Counted from the stretch's first letter, positions 23,714-31,709 are shown. The stretch is DNA of 31,710 bases from an uncultured Dorea sp. (GCA_910584265.1 CAJTZE010000039.1:1-31710); one strand, 5' to 3'. Translations and numbers: made by a program. The notes: generated by a model not told the origin, from the letters alone.

Positions 23714-25281
23714 ATAAGAATGTTACGGTTATTCCTGCCCGGAAAAGGGTGGGAAACACTGTGACCAAAGAAGAAAAACCAAAACTCAGGGTTGCCGCCT
23801 ACTGCCGTGTTTCCACAGACAGTGACGAGCAGGCAAGCAGCTATGAAGTCCAGGTGGAACATTACACCCAGTTCATCCAGAAAAATCCGGAATGGGAGCT
23901 GGCGGGCATATTTGCGGATGACGGGATCAGCGGCTGTAATACAAAAAAACGCAGTGAATTTAACCGCATGATTGAAGAATGTATGGCAGGTGGGATTGAC
24001 ATGATCATTACAAAATCCATCAGCCGGTTTGCAAGGAACACGCTGGACTGCCTGAAATATATCCGGGAGCTGAAAGAAAAGAACATACCTGTTTTCTTTG
24101 AAAAAGAGAATATCAATACGATGGATTCCAAAGGGGAGGTGCTGCTGACTATTATGGCGTCCCTTGCCCAGCAGGAAAGCCAGTCGCTCAGCCAGAACAT
24201 TAAATTGGGACTGCAGTACCGATACCAGAACGGCGAGGTGCAGGTCAACCATAACCGTTTCCTCGGATACACAAAAGACGAGGAAGGGCATCTGATCATC
24301 GATCCTGCGGGAGCGGAAGTAGTAAAGCGTATCTATCGGGAATACCTGGAGGGCGGAAGCCTGCTCCAGATAGCAAGAGGCCTTGAAGCGGACGGAATCC
24401 TTACAGCGGCAGGCAAATCAAAATGGAGGCCGGAAACACTGCGGAAAATACTGCAGAACGAGAAATATATCGGCGATGCCCTGCTGCAGAAAACCTATAC
24501 CGTGGATTTCCTTAATAAAAAGCGGGTGCAGAACAACGGCATCGTTCCACAGTATTATGTGGAAAACAGCCATGAACCCATCATTCCCCGTGACCTTTAT
24601 ATGCAGGTGCAGGAGGAAATGGCAAGGAGGGCAAACCTCCACAGCGGGGTAAAACGGAAGAAGAGGGTGTATAGCAGCAAGTACGCTTTATCCAGTATCG
24701 TCTACTGCCCAAAGTGCGGCGATATTTACCGGAGGATTGCATGGAATAATCGGGGAAAGCACTCTACAGTTTGGCGGTGCTGCACCCGTGTGGAACATGG
24801 TCCTGGAAAATGCGATGCACCTACCATCCAGGAATCAGACCTGCAGGAGGCCGTGATAAAGGCCATCAACCTTGCACTTGACAACAGGCACGGCATGATG
24901 GAGACATTACAGGAAAACATTGAGGCAGTTATCCGGCAGGAAGATGAAACCTCGGCGGAGGGAATCAATGCCAAGCTAGAGGAACTGCAAAAAGAGCTGC
25001 TGCGATTGGCAAATTCCAAAAAGGATTATAATAGCGTGGCAGATGAGATAGACCGCTTGCGGGAACTGAAACAGAAGACACTGATAGAGAGTGCTGAGCG
25101 AGAAGGACTGAAAAAGCGGATTGTTGAGATGCGGGAATTTCTGAACAGCCAGACCACGGAGGTGTTAGAATATGATGAACAGTTTGTGCGGAAACTGATT
25201 GAAAAGGTTACAGTCTACGATCAGAGATTTGAGCTGGAATTCAAAACCAAGGTGAAAATTGAAGTGGATAGAAAGATATGA
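23704..25281 (+). CDS. Large serine recombinase (site-specific integrase)
   Basis: A 525-residue large serine recombinase. The resolvase-type catalytic domain has Ser37 in AAYCRVSTDS, the conserved SYEVQVEHYTQFI and the arginine motif SISRFARNTLDCL. A recombinase domain follows (GYTKDEEGHLIIDPAGAEVV), then a zinc ribbon (YCPKCGDIYRR with the later CCTRVEHGPGKC) and a coiled-coil C-terminal region (~residues 400-480). The start is GTG at 23704, overlapping the small ORF. Such enzymes insert and excise mobile elements through short att sites without high-energy cofactors. A perfect 12-bp inverted repeat begins two bases after its stop. Its codon use looks like the host's, unlike the AT-rich genes after it. 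Confidence 0.92.
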   Translation: MDLNKNVTVIPARKRVGNTVTKEEKPKLRVAAYCRVSTDSDEQASSYEVQVEHYTQFIQKNPEWELAGIFADDGISGCNTKKRSEFNRMIEECMAGGIDMIITKSISRFARNTLDCLKYIRELKEKNIPVFFEKENINTMDSKGEVLLTIMASLAQQESQSLSQNIKLGLQYRYQNGEVQVNHNRFLGYTKDEEGHLIIDPAGAEVVKRIYREYLEGGSLLQIARGLEADGILTAAGKSKWRPETLRKILQNEKYIGDALLQKTYTVDFLNKKRVQNNGIVPQYYVENSHEPIIPRDLYMQVQEEMARRANLHSGVKRKKRVYSSKYALSSIVYCPKCGDIYRRIAWNNRGKHSTVWRCCTRVEHGPGKCDAPTIQESDLQEAVIKAINLALDNRHGMMETLQENIEAVIRQEDETSAEGINAKLEELQKELLRLANSKKDYNSVADEIDRLRELKQKTLIESAEREGLKKRIVEMREFLNSQTTEVLEYDEQFVRKLIEKVTVYDQRFELEFKTKVKIEVDRKI

Positions 25282-25283
25282 CG

Positions 25284-25327
25284 TATAAGTATCCCTCTAG
25301 TACGATTAAGCTTGTGGGATACTTATA
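25284..25327. repeat. 12-bp perfect inverted repeat directly after the recombinase
   Basis: TATAAGTATCCC (25284-25295) and GGGATACTTATA (25316-25327) are perfect complements around a 20-base loop. No T-run follows, which argues against a plain terminator. The position next to a serine recombinase and the length match an att-type site, but a dyad of another kind cannot be excluded. Confidence 0.5.
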
Positions 25328-25344
25328 AGATTACTTTGAAGAAG

Positions 25345-25373
25345 TTGAAAATGAACAAGTTATATGATAAAAT
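25345..25373 (+). promoter_or_regulatory. Putative promoter of the AT-rich cassette
   Basis: TTGAAA (25345-25350) and TAAAAT (25368-25373) with a 17-base spacer, in AT-rich sequence where chance matches are common. Transcription would start about 28 bases before the methyltransferase start at 25408. Confidence 0.35.
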
Positions 25374-25407
25374 AATAATTGGAGAAGTAGACACTTGGAG
25401 AAATAAG

Positions 25408-26538
25408 ATGAAAAGATACAGTTATTATACACCAATAGAACTGGCAGAATGCATTTTAAAATTGTTGCCTAATGTTGAAATGCACACAGTGATAGATATT
25501 TGTTGTGGTTCATGGAATCTGTTAAAAGCTGCTAAAGAAAAATATTCTGAGGCATTTATTATTGGCATAGATATTGATAGTGATTCTAAGGAACATAAAA
25601 TTGAAGGAGCAGAATTTTTTATTGAAGATGGAAGAGAGTTTGCACTGAATAAGAAAAAAGTAGGACAAACATATGACTTGATTTTATCAAATCCTCCGTT
25701 TGGATATCTTCATGAAGAGTGCAGAAAATATAATGATAAAGATTTTGTTGCTGAAGAATGTTATTCGGGATTGATAAATAAGAGATATGAAGGGGAAATG
25801 ACACAGGCTAATATGTTTTTAGCACATGATGGAAGTATTCTGCTATTCATTTTACCAAATACATTTGTGGAAGGTGAATCTTTACGAAAAGCTAGGTGTC
25901 AAATTGCGAATGATTATAAAATTTGTGATGTTATTAGATTACCTTCCAATACTTTTGAAAAAGGAGAAATAAATACATTTGCTATAATAATGAAAAAAGG
26001 GATTTCATTAGAAACATTTACAAATTTATATGATGCTAAAAAAGATAATGAATGGCAAATAGCAAAAATGGGTGAAATACCATACAGTGATATAGTTAAG
26101 GGTAATTGGTGGCTACAAATTGAACCTTTGAAAAATGAGAGAACAATTAGTTTACGTAGAGGTAATCTTTCAAGTAGTGATTTTGTAAAGAAAGGGAAAA
26201 TGGTGTTTCATAATGCATCAAAAATAGGAACAACTTGGAAACCATCAGTGAGATATTATGATACAAAGACAGTTAGTTCAAAAGTTGTAAAGGCTCAAAG
26301 AGGAGATATTCTTGTAAACAGGATAGGAAAAGGGGTTGGATATTGGTGCCAAAATACCATTTCAGATATAGCAGTATCTGATTGTATCATTGTAGTTGAA
26401 AACAAATTTGATGGTTTGGTAAAACAATTTATAAAAAATAGCACTGCTGATGGGCGGTTAAAGGTTCCAATACGTGGAGTCGCAACACCATACCTTACAG
26501 CACAGGATATAAAAAGAATGCTCGCAGATAACGTATAA
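25408..26538 (+). CDS. N6-adenine DNA methyltransferase (gamma class, M.TaqI-like layout)
   Basis: A 376-residue methyltransferase. Motif I for SAM is VIDICCGSWNLL (28-39) and the catalytic motif IV is NPPFG (95-99); motif I before IV is the order of gamma-class N6-adenine enzymes. The C-terminal ~150 residues (KAQRGDILVNRIGKGVGYW, AVSDCIIVVENK) resemble a target-recognition domain of the type I HsdS/M.TaqI kind. ATG at 25408 is chosen because GGAG lies seven bases before it; in-frame starts at 25312 and 25351 lack good sites, and 25312 falls inside the inverted repeat. No restriction endonuclease is nearby, so it is either solo or the modification arm of the operon that follows. Confidence 0.85.
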   Translation: MKRYSYYTPIELAECILKLLPNVEMHTVIDICCGSWNLLKAAKEKYSEAFIIGIDIDSDSKEHKIEGAEFFIEDGREFALNKKKVGQTYDLILSNPPFGYLHEECRKYNDKDFVAEECYSGLINKRYEGEMTQANMFLAHDGSILLFILPNTFVEGESLRKARCQIANDYKICDVIRLPSNTFEKGEINTFAIIMKKGISLETFTNLYDAKKDNEWQIAKMGEIPYSDIVKGNWWLQIEPLKNERTISLRRGNLSSSDFVKKGKMVFHNASKIGTTWKPSVRYYDTKTVSSKVVKAQRGDILVNRIGKGVGYWCQNTISDIAVSDCIIVVENKFDGLVKQFIKNSTADGRLKVPIRGVATPYLTAQDIKRMLADNV

Positions 26539-26550
26539 TTTAGGAGAATT

Positions 26551-26997
26551 ATGGATACCGAATTGCAAATAAAAAAGGATTTATTTGAAAAAGAACTTAA
26601 TAAATTAATTGAAGATTTTTCACAAAAGAAAAAAGACTATTATTCAAAATATATTAAACTAAGTTGGACTATTGTTATAGTGAATGCTTGTGTTTCTTTT
26701 TCTCTTGGAATATCTTTTATTGAAAAGATAGCAATACAGTTTAAAGTAATCGCATTGATTTTTAGCTCTGTTTTATTGATTTTAAACGGAGCTATGAATT
26801 TTTTAAACTACAAAAATATGTATGAGCAGAGAACAAAAACTTTGGTACGTTTATTATCATTGAGGCGAGAATACCGGATATTAATAGGAAATGAAATGAG
26901 AAAAGAAGACTTACAAGAATTGTATAGAAAATTAGAAGCAATTATGCAAGATGATTTGTCTCAATGGCTTGATGATATACCAAAAGAGGATAATTAA
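26551..26997 (+). CDS. Two-transmembrane SLATT-like protein
   Basis: A 148-residue protein with two membrane helices (~37-57 SWTIVIVNACVSFSLGISF and ~64-84 FKVIALIFSSVLLILNG), a helical N-terminal part rich in Lys and Glu, and a cytoplasmic helix after the second membrane segment (YEQRTKTLVRLLSLRREYR). That layout is the one of SLATT domains, predicted pore-forming effectors in nucleotide-signalling conflict systems. The assignment rests on layout, not on an invariant motif. AGGAGA precedes the ATG, 12 bases after the methyltransferase stop. Confidence 0.6.
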   Translation: MDTELQIKKDLFEKELNKLIEDFSQKKKDYYSKYIKLSWTIVIVNACVSFSLGISFIEKIAIQFKVIALIFSSVLLILNGAMNFLNYKNMYEQRTKTLVRLLSLRREYRILIGNEMRKEDLQELYRKLEAIMQDDLSQWLDDIPKEDN

Positions 26998-27012
26998 CCA
27001 GGAGGTTTGGGA

Positions 27013-27912
27013 ATGACGGATGACAAGTGGGAAAAACAGGTTATGAAGAAAGTAAGATTCATGACGAACTACATTTGGAATGGTATAAGCTTTTCTGATG
27101 TAGAAGGTTTTTTAGCGAATTTCGGTGATGATAAAATTGTAGGTCTTGCTCTATTAGATATGCTTATTTATTATAGTTGTGAGCAGGAAGAATTTATTAT
27201 AGAGAATTTGGTTAGATTATTGAATCGTGATTTGTGGATTAGTAAAAAGGTAGGGGAAAGAGATCAATCTATAGATAAAATAAAAGAAGGATTGGAAGAG
27301 ATATATAGTAATATGTGTTTTGTTCCTGTAAAAGATCATGATCCATCAGATAGCGCGTTTAGTCTGTCATCAATGTATAAGAAATCTGCATGTGTGCCAC
27401 GAACAATTGAATTTATTGAAGTAGAAGATGTTCCATTGAAGATTGCGATGCAAAAAAAGTATTTTGTATTTTATGATGATATTATAGGAACAGGAAAACA
27501 GTTTAAAGATTTCTGGAGTGTTACAAATCATTTTGGAAAACATAATGTAACATTAAAAGAAATTTCTGAAAAGAATCCGGATGATCAATTTTATTATCTT
27601 GTATTTGGTGGATATAAGAAAAGTGTTGATATGTTAGAGAAACAATTCCCTAATTTAAAAATAATTGCGTCAGAAGTTTTCACAAGCGACTATAGTGTTT
27701 TTGATGATGCCAATGAATATTGGGAATTTAATAAGGACAAAAAAGAATTAGTATTAGAGTTTGTAAATAAAAAAGAGAATGAGTTAAAATCTAAAAATTC
27801 ATTTAGCTTAAATCTACCATTACTTTTTCAGCATAGTAGGGCATCTAATACTTCTTTGTCACTTTATTGGTTTGAAAAGCAAGGTAAATGGAAAGAATTA
27901 TACCGGAGGTGA
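27013..27912 (+). CDS. PRTase-CE-like phosphoribosyltransferase (putative conflict effector)
   Basis: A 299-residue protein. The core motif YFVFYDDIIGTGKQF (DDIIGTG at 155-161) is the PRPP-binding loop of type I phosphoribosyltransferases: hydrophobic strand, two acidic residues, then a Gly-Thr-Gly turn. Upstream it has FVPVKDHDPSDSAFSL, and after the loop a further Rossmann-like strand (QFYYLVFGGY). The N-terminal helical region (FSDVEGFLANFGDDKIVGLA) and overall length do not fit purine or pyrimidine salvage enzymes. This matches the PRTase-CE group described in comparative studies of prokaryotic conflict systems. AGGAGG lies seven bases before the ATG (an upstream TTG is ignored). It ends eight bases before the ATPase start. 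Confidence 0.72.
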   Translation: MTDDKWEKQVMKKVRFMTNYIWNGISFSDVEGFLANFGDDKIVGLALLDMLIYYSCEQEEFIIENLVRLLNRDLWISKKVGERDQSIDKIKEGLEEIYSNMCFVPVKDHDPSDSAFSLSSMYKKSACVPRTIEFIEVEDVPLKIAMQKKYFVFYDDIIGTGKQFKDFWSVTNHFGKHNVTLKEISEKNPDDQFYYLVFGGYKKSVDMLEKQFPNLKIIASEVFTSDYSVFDDANEYWEFNKDKKELVLEFVNKKENELKSKNSFSLNLPLLFQHSRASNTSLSLYWFEKQGKWKELYRR

Positions 27913-27920
27913 GAGGTAGA

Positions 27921-29834
27921 ATGAATAAAAAAATAAGTGGTACACCTTTTTCTGAATATCGTGAAGAGCAAGTAAGGGTAAATGTGTTTGATTATTTTGT
28001 TACCCCAAGCTTTTTTGATCAATTTTATGACACAAAACCATTATTGATATATGGATCAAGGGGTTCAGGAAAAACTACATTGTTTAAGGCACTAGCTCTT
28101 TCAGATGCCAAAAATGTGGAGAGTTATCTGAGCGATAATAGTTATATTGGGATTTACTACCGAATTGATTTAAATATAATGGCCTCATTTTGTGGATGTG
28201 GTGTGTCAGATGATCAATGGTCAAAACTGTTTGCACATTATTTTATTTCTGCATTAAATTATGAATTGATTCGCCAAGTAATAGACATTAAAGACAAAAT
28301 TGATTTTACAGATGAAAAAAACTTTTCAAAGAAATATGCACGTTTGTTTTCAGGTAAGAGTTCAGCGGTGTCTTTGGAGGAGCTAAAAGATGTAATATAT
28401 AATGAATTATACTTGGTTAGAGAATATATCAATAATTGTGCAAATCAGGAGTATCCACATATAGGAGATTTTGCAACAATAATTAAAGAATTACCAAGTG
28501 ATTTGCTGAGGGCTATAAGAAATTATGATTTTTCTGAAAAAATCATTTTTTATCTTGTGGATGAATTTGAGGGATTAAATGACTGGCAGCAGCGGTCAAT
28601 TCTTTCGTTTGTAAAATATTCTGATGATAAACATACATTTAAAATTTGTATGCGTCCTGATGGATTAAAGTCTGCTGAAACCATTGGTGGCGAATTTATA
28701 AGTGAAACAGATGATATAAAAAGTATAGATCTGAATGAGAAAATACTTAATGGAAAAGACGGATACTATCAGTATGCTTTAGATGTTTGCAAAAAGCGTA
28801 TTGAGTTATTTTGCAATAAGAATAATTTTGATATTAATAACATTTTAAATTTTGAAGATATATTTGAAGAGCTAAATTTTGAGCATGAAATGGAAATTAT
28901 ATTAAAAAACCGAGGTAAGGAAAAGGAGGAGGAAATTTCTGCTTTTTTAAATAGCATAGAATATAATTCGTCAGAGGTAAATGATTATTTTCAAAGAAAT
29001 TATTTTGATTTTCTTTTATTTAGAATAGTCTTTTTAAAGAAAAAATCAAATGTCTCTGTTGAAGATATGTGGGAAATGATTAAGACAAAAAACAAAAAAT
29101 ATGATACGTATGTGCACAATTACAAAGAATCATTACTTTATTATTTGTATTTAAGTTCATCTAAAAATAAAATTTATTCGGGATTTAGAACTTTGGTAAA
29201 TATATCGGGCGGGACATTGAGATATTTACTTGAAATATGTAATGAGATATTTGAAATTGCCATAGCAAATGAAAAATTTTCATATGAAAAACCAAAGGTT
29301 ATTTCTTATAAGACGCAGACGGATGCAATATATGAGATATCGAATAAGCGAGTGAAACAGATTAGCGCAATTCCGGAAATAGGGCTTAATATTCGGACAT
29401 TTATTATTGCTTTAGGAAAAATATGTCAAGCATATCATAAAGAAGAAAGGATATCTAAAATTGAACCTAATCATTTTTCTATTAAATCTAGTAATGGAAG
29501 AATAGAGGAAAATGTTAGAATCTTTTTGAAAGAATGCGTAACAAGGGGGGTGCTCATCAAGTGCAAAAATAATAAAGCAAAAAATGCTGGTTATATAGGA
29601 GCAGATGAATTTTTATATGTTTTACATCCTATATATACACCGAGTTTTCAGATTTCATGGAGAAGAAAGCAGAAGATTGAATTTGATATTGAAGAGGTTA
29701 ATATTCTGATTAGTAATAATACATTAGAAATTACAAAACTTATAAAAAAATATATGAAGAAAACAAATTTACTGAACGAGAATGTTAATTTGGATTATAT
29801 GCAGTTAAAATTCTTTTTCACAGAGGAGAGCTAA
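27921..29834 (+). CDS. ORC/Cdc6-like P-loop ATPase
   Basis: A 637-residue ATPase. Walker A is GSRGSGKT (45-52) after the strand PLLIY, and Walker B is IIFYLVDEFEGL with Asp214-Glu215, followed by WQQRSILSFVKY and a sensor-like KICMRPDG. This matches the ORC-CDC6-type AAA+ ATPases annotated in defence-like operons. The C-terminal ~350 residues are helical and low in recognisable motifs and may carry a winged helix (the segment CVTRGVLIKC). The ATG at 27921 follows GGAGGTGAG. The gene ends immediately before the next ATG. Probably an energy-dependent sensor or switch for the PRTase effector; this is inferred from operon structure. Confidence 0.75.
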   Translation: MNKKISGTPFSEYREEQVRVNVFDYFVTPSFFDQFYDTKPLLIYGSRGSGKTTLFKALALSDAKNVESYLSDNSYIGIYYRIDLNIMASFCGCGVSDDQWSKLFAHYFISALNYELIRQVIDIKDKIDFTDEKNFSKKYARLFSGKSSAVSLEELKDVIYNELYLVREYINNCANQEYPHIGDFATIIKELPSDLLRAIRNYDFSEKIIFYLVDEFEGLNDWQQRSILSFVKYSDDKHTFKICMRPDGLKSAETIGGEFISETDDIKSIDLNEKILNGKDGYYQYALDVCKKRIELFCNKNNFDINNILNFEDIFEELNFEHEMEIILKNRGKEKEEEISAFLNSIEYNSSEVNDYFQRNYFDFLLFRIVFLKKKSNVSVEDMWEMIKTKNKKYDTYVHNYKESLLYYLYLSSSKNKIYSGFRTLVNISGGTLRYLLEICNEIFEIAIANEKFSYEKPKVISYKTQTDAIYEISNKRVKQISAIPEIGLNIRTFIIALGKICQAYHKEERISKIEPNHFSIKSSNGRIEENVRIFLKECVTRGVLIKCKNNKAKNAGYIGADEFLYVLHPIYTPSFQISWRRKQKIEFDIEEVNILISNNTLEITKLIKKYMKKTNLLNENVNLDYMQLKFFFTEES

Positions 29835-30761
29835 ATGGGAGGATATTTTGAAAAGATGTTTTTCTGGGAAGAATTCCTATGCTATTATTCCAAAGATAAA
29901 CTTAATTTTATAGGAAATTCAAGTTCAGAAAAGCGTTCAGAAAATGTAGGGAAAATAGATAAATTAAATGAGCAATGTAAATGCACATATTTTTTTCTTG
30001 ATTATGATTATGAAGAAGATTCATTTGAATGTAATAATGAAAAATATGACTTAAAATCTCAAGCGTTTACTTTTTTGCGGAAATTGGACAAAAGTATTCC
30101 GGTTATTTTAAATATTACATCAATGAATTTAAGATTGATGGGAACTCTATTATTTAATATAAAAAAAATTGGCTTTAAAGAGGTGTATTGTTTATATACA
30201 GAGCCGTTGAGATATTGTAAAAACATTGATGGGAGTGATGAAGAAGAATTTGTTGACCGGTTTGATCTATATAAGAAATTTAGGGGAATTGAACCAATAC
30301 CTGGATTCTTACGAGCAAATGATGATAAACTAGATGAGAAATGGATTGCATTTTTGGGATTTGATGGTAAACGTGTTGAACAAATAAATGATAGGTATGA
30401 TTTTGCGGATATTGTTCCGGTCATTACATTACCAAGTTATAAACCAGGATGGCAAAATTATGCCTTGCAAGAAAATATTGATATAATAAAATCCGTAGAA
30501 AGAAAACCAGAGTACATTATAGCAAATAGTTTCCTGTCAGCTTATGATTATCTTGAAAAAATGAAAAAGACATATCCCAAAACATATTTAAGAGTTACGC
30601 CTCTAGGGACTAAAATTAATGCTTTAGGTGCTATATTATTTTGCTTAAATAATGTACATAATGTTGAACTTTTATATGATAACCCTAAAGAAGAAGGAAA
30701 GATTAGTACTGAGTGTGGAAAAACATATATATTTGATATTAGTGAAATGATAAATCAATGA
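29835..30761 (+). CDS. Unrecognised 308-residue protein of the cassette
   Basis: I do not recognise this gene. It starts at the ATG directly after the ATPase stop, so the two are translationally coupled. Visible features: a beta strand and helix pattern with IPVILNITSMNLRLMGTLLF (N-I-T-S-M at 93-97), followed by GFKEVYCLYTEPLRY, then WIAFLGFDGKRVEQI and IVPVITLPSYKPGWQNYA, and a late RVTPLGTKINALGAILF. Alternating strands and helices suggest a Rossmann-like, possibly sensor (CARF-like) fold. No signal peptide or membrane segment. Its fixed place at the end of the operon core suggests that it works with the ATPase and PRTase. Confidence 0.55.
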   Translation: MGGYFEKMFFWEEFLCYYSKDKLNFIGNSSSEKRSENVGKIDKLNEQCKCTYFFLDYDYEEDSFECNNEKYDLKSQAFTFLRKLDKSIPVILNITSMNLRLMGTLLFNIKKIGFKEVYCLYTEPLRYCKNIDGSDEEEFVDRFDLYKKFRGIEPIPGFLRANDDKLDEKWIAFLGFDGKRVEQINDRYDFADIVPVITLPSYKPGWQNYALQENIDIIKSVERKPEYIIANSFLSAYDYLEKMKKTYPKTYLRVTPLGTKINALGAILFCLNNVHNVELLYDNPKEEGKISTECGKTYIFDISEMINQ

Positions 30762-30792
30762 ATCAATTTTAGAAAAGGATGGATTATAAAAT

Positions 30793-31428
30793 ATGAGGAT
30801 TATAGAACCTAGCATAGAAATATTGTCAGATGTAGATGTATACAAAATAATGAAAAATATAGAAACTTGTGGACGAGTTTGTTATAAAAGTGAGAATTTG
30901 ATTAATGAAGAGTCGGCGAAAAAATTTATAAAGAGAATCATAGCTAGCGGACATGAATCTGTATTAGAGCATGAAAAGCTAACAATAAAATTTGTATGTG
31001 ATCGTGGAGTTTCTCATGAAATTGTTAGACATAGAATAGCAAGCTATAGTCAAGAAAGTACTAGGTATTGCAATTATAGCCAGGAAAAATTTGGTAAGGA
31101 GTTGACATTAATTAGACCATGTTTTTGGAAAGACGATGAAGAAAAGTATAGAATTTGGTGCGATGTAATGGAAAAAGTTGAATGTAGTTATAATGAATTA
31201 ATGTCTATGGGAGCAAAACCCGAAGAAGGTAGAAGCATTCTCCCGAATAGTTTAAAGACTGAAATTGTAGTTACTATGAATCTTAGGGAATTGAGACACT
31301 TCCTCAGATTAAGAACTTCTCCGAAAGCACATCCGCAAATGAGAGAGGTAGCTAATATGTTGTTAAGATATGTAAAAGAGACATTACCTGTATTTTTTGA
31401 AGATATCGGTAATGAATATATAGAGTGA
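30793..31428 (+). CDS. thyX: Flavin-dependent thymidylate synthase ThyX
   Basis: A 211-residue ThyX. The signature RHR-x7-S is present as RHRIASYSQES (79-89), with the following TRYCNYS. Downstream are EGRSILPNSLKTEIVVTMN and LRHFLRLRTSPKAHPQMREV, the conserved dUMP- and FAD-contacting segments. It methylates dUMP to dTMP with methylenetetrahydrofolate and FAD. It is AT-rich like the cassette genes before it and lies only 31 bases after them, with AAAGGATGG upstream, so it is probably in the same transcript. A thymidylate synthase in a conflict-type operon is unusual. Whether the host also has ThyA is not visible here. Confidence 0.92.
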   Translation: MRIIEPSIEILSDVDVYKIMKNIETCGRVCYKSENLINEESAKKFIKRIIASGHESVLEHEKLTIKFVCDRGVSHEIVRHRIASYSQESTRYCNYSQEKFGKELTLIRPCFWKDDEEKYRIWCDVMEKVECSYNELMSMGAKPEEGRSILPNSLKTEIVVTMNLRELRHFLRLRTSPKAHPQMREVANMLLRYVKETLPVFFEDIGNEYIE

Positions 31429-31493
31429 AATACATAATTATTTTGATAAGAACCTTATTTTTGTATAGTGATCGGTTATAGATCATTGTAGTT

Positions 31494-31705
31494 TGTGTCA
31501 ATTACGAAATTGCACAGTGATAACAGAAATGTTAGTAGAGATATGGATAAGTTCCCGCCTACGGCCGAGGGCATAAAAATGGTGATGGATTAAGTTGGAC
31601 GAACCGACTGGGAAATCACGTACTTTCTGTCCTCTCGTGCCATGTGGAGACGTTTTGTTTATTGTCCAAACTTCATGCAGACCAACATATCGAGGTGGAG
31701 CTTCA
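31494..31705 (+). ncRNA. Structured non-coding leader before an out-of-window gene
   Basis: About 280 bases after thyX hold no gene but several dyads: TGTGTCAATT with AATTGCACA (31494-31516, one bulged T), TAACA-GAAA-TGTTA with a GNRA-type loop (31521-31534), GCC-TAC-GGC (near 31557), and a long-range AAGTTGGAC (31592-31600) with GTCCAAACTT (31664-31673). The bases from about 31550 are richer in G and C than the cassette. A GAGGTGGAG (31692-31700) precedes ATG at 31707. It may be a cis-regulatory leader or a separate RNA. No known class was recognised. Confidence 0.35.
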
Positions 31706-31709
31706 GATG
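31692..31709 (+). promoter_or_regulatory. Ribosome binding site and start codon of a truncated gene
   Basis: GAGGTGGAG (31692-31700) lies six bases before ATG (31707-31709). The coding part lies beyond the window, so its product is unknown. Confidence 0.45.

Noticed and set aside
25312..25407. Longer N-terminus for the methyltransferase (TTG at 25312 or ATG at 25351)
   Set aside because: Both lack a ribosome binding site, the first lies in the inverted repeat, and the family motif I spacing fits a start at 25408.
31494..31705. Reading the structured leader as a retron msr-msd
   Set aside because: No inverted repeat pairs the two ends and no reverse transcriptase is visible in the window, so the idea is kept only as something to test.
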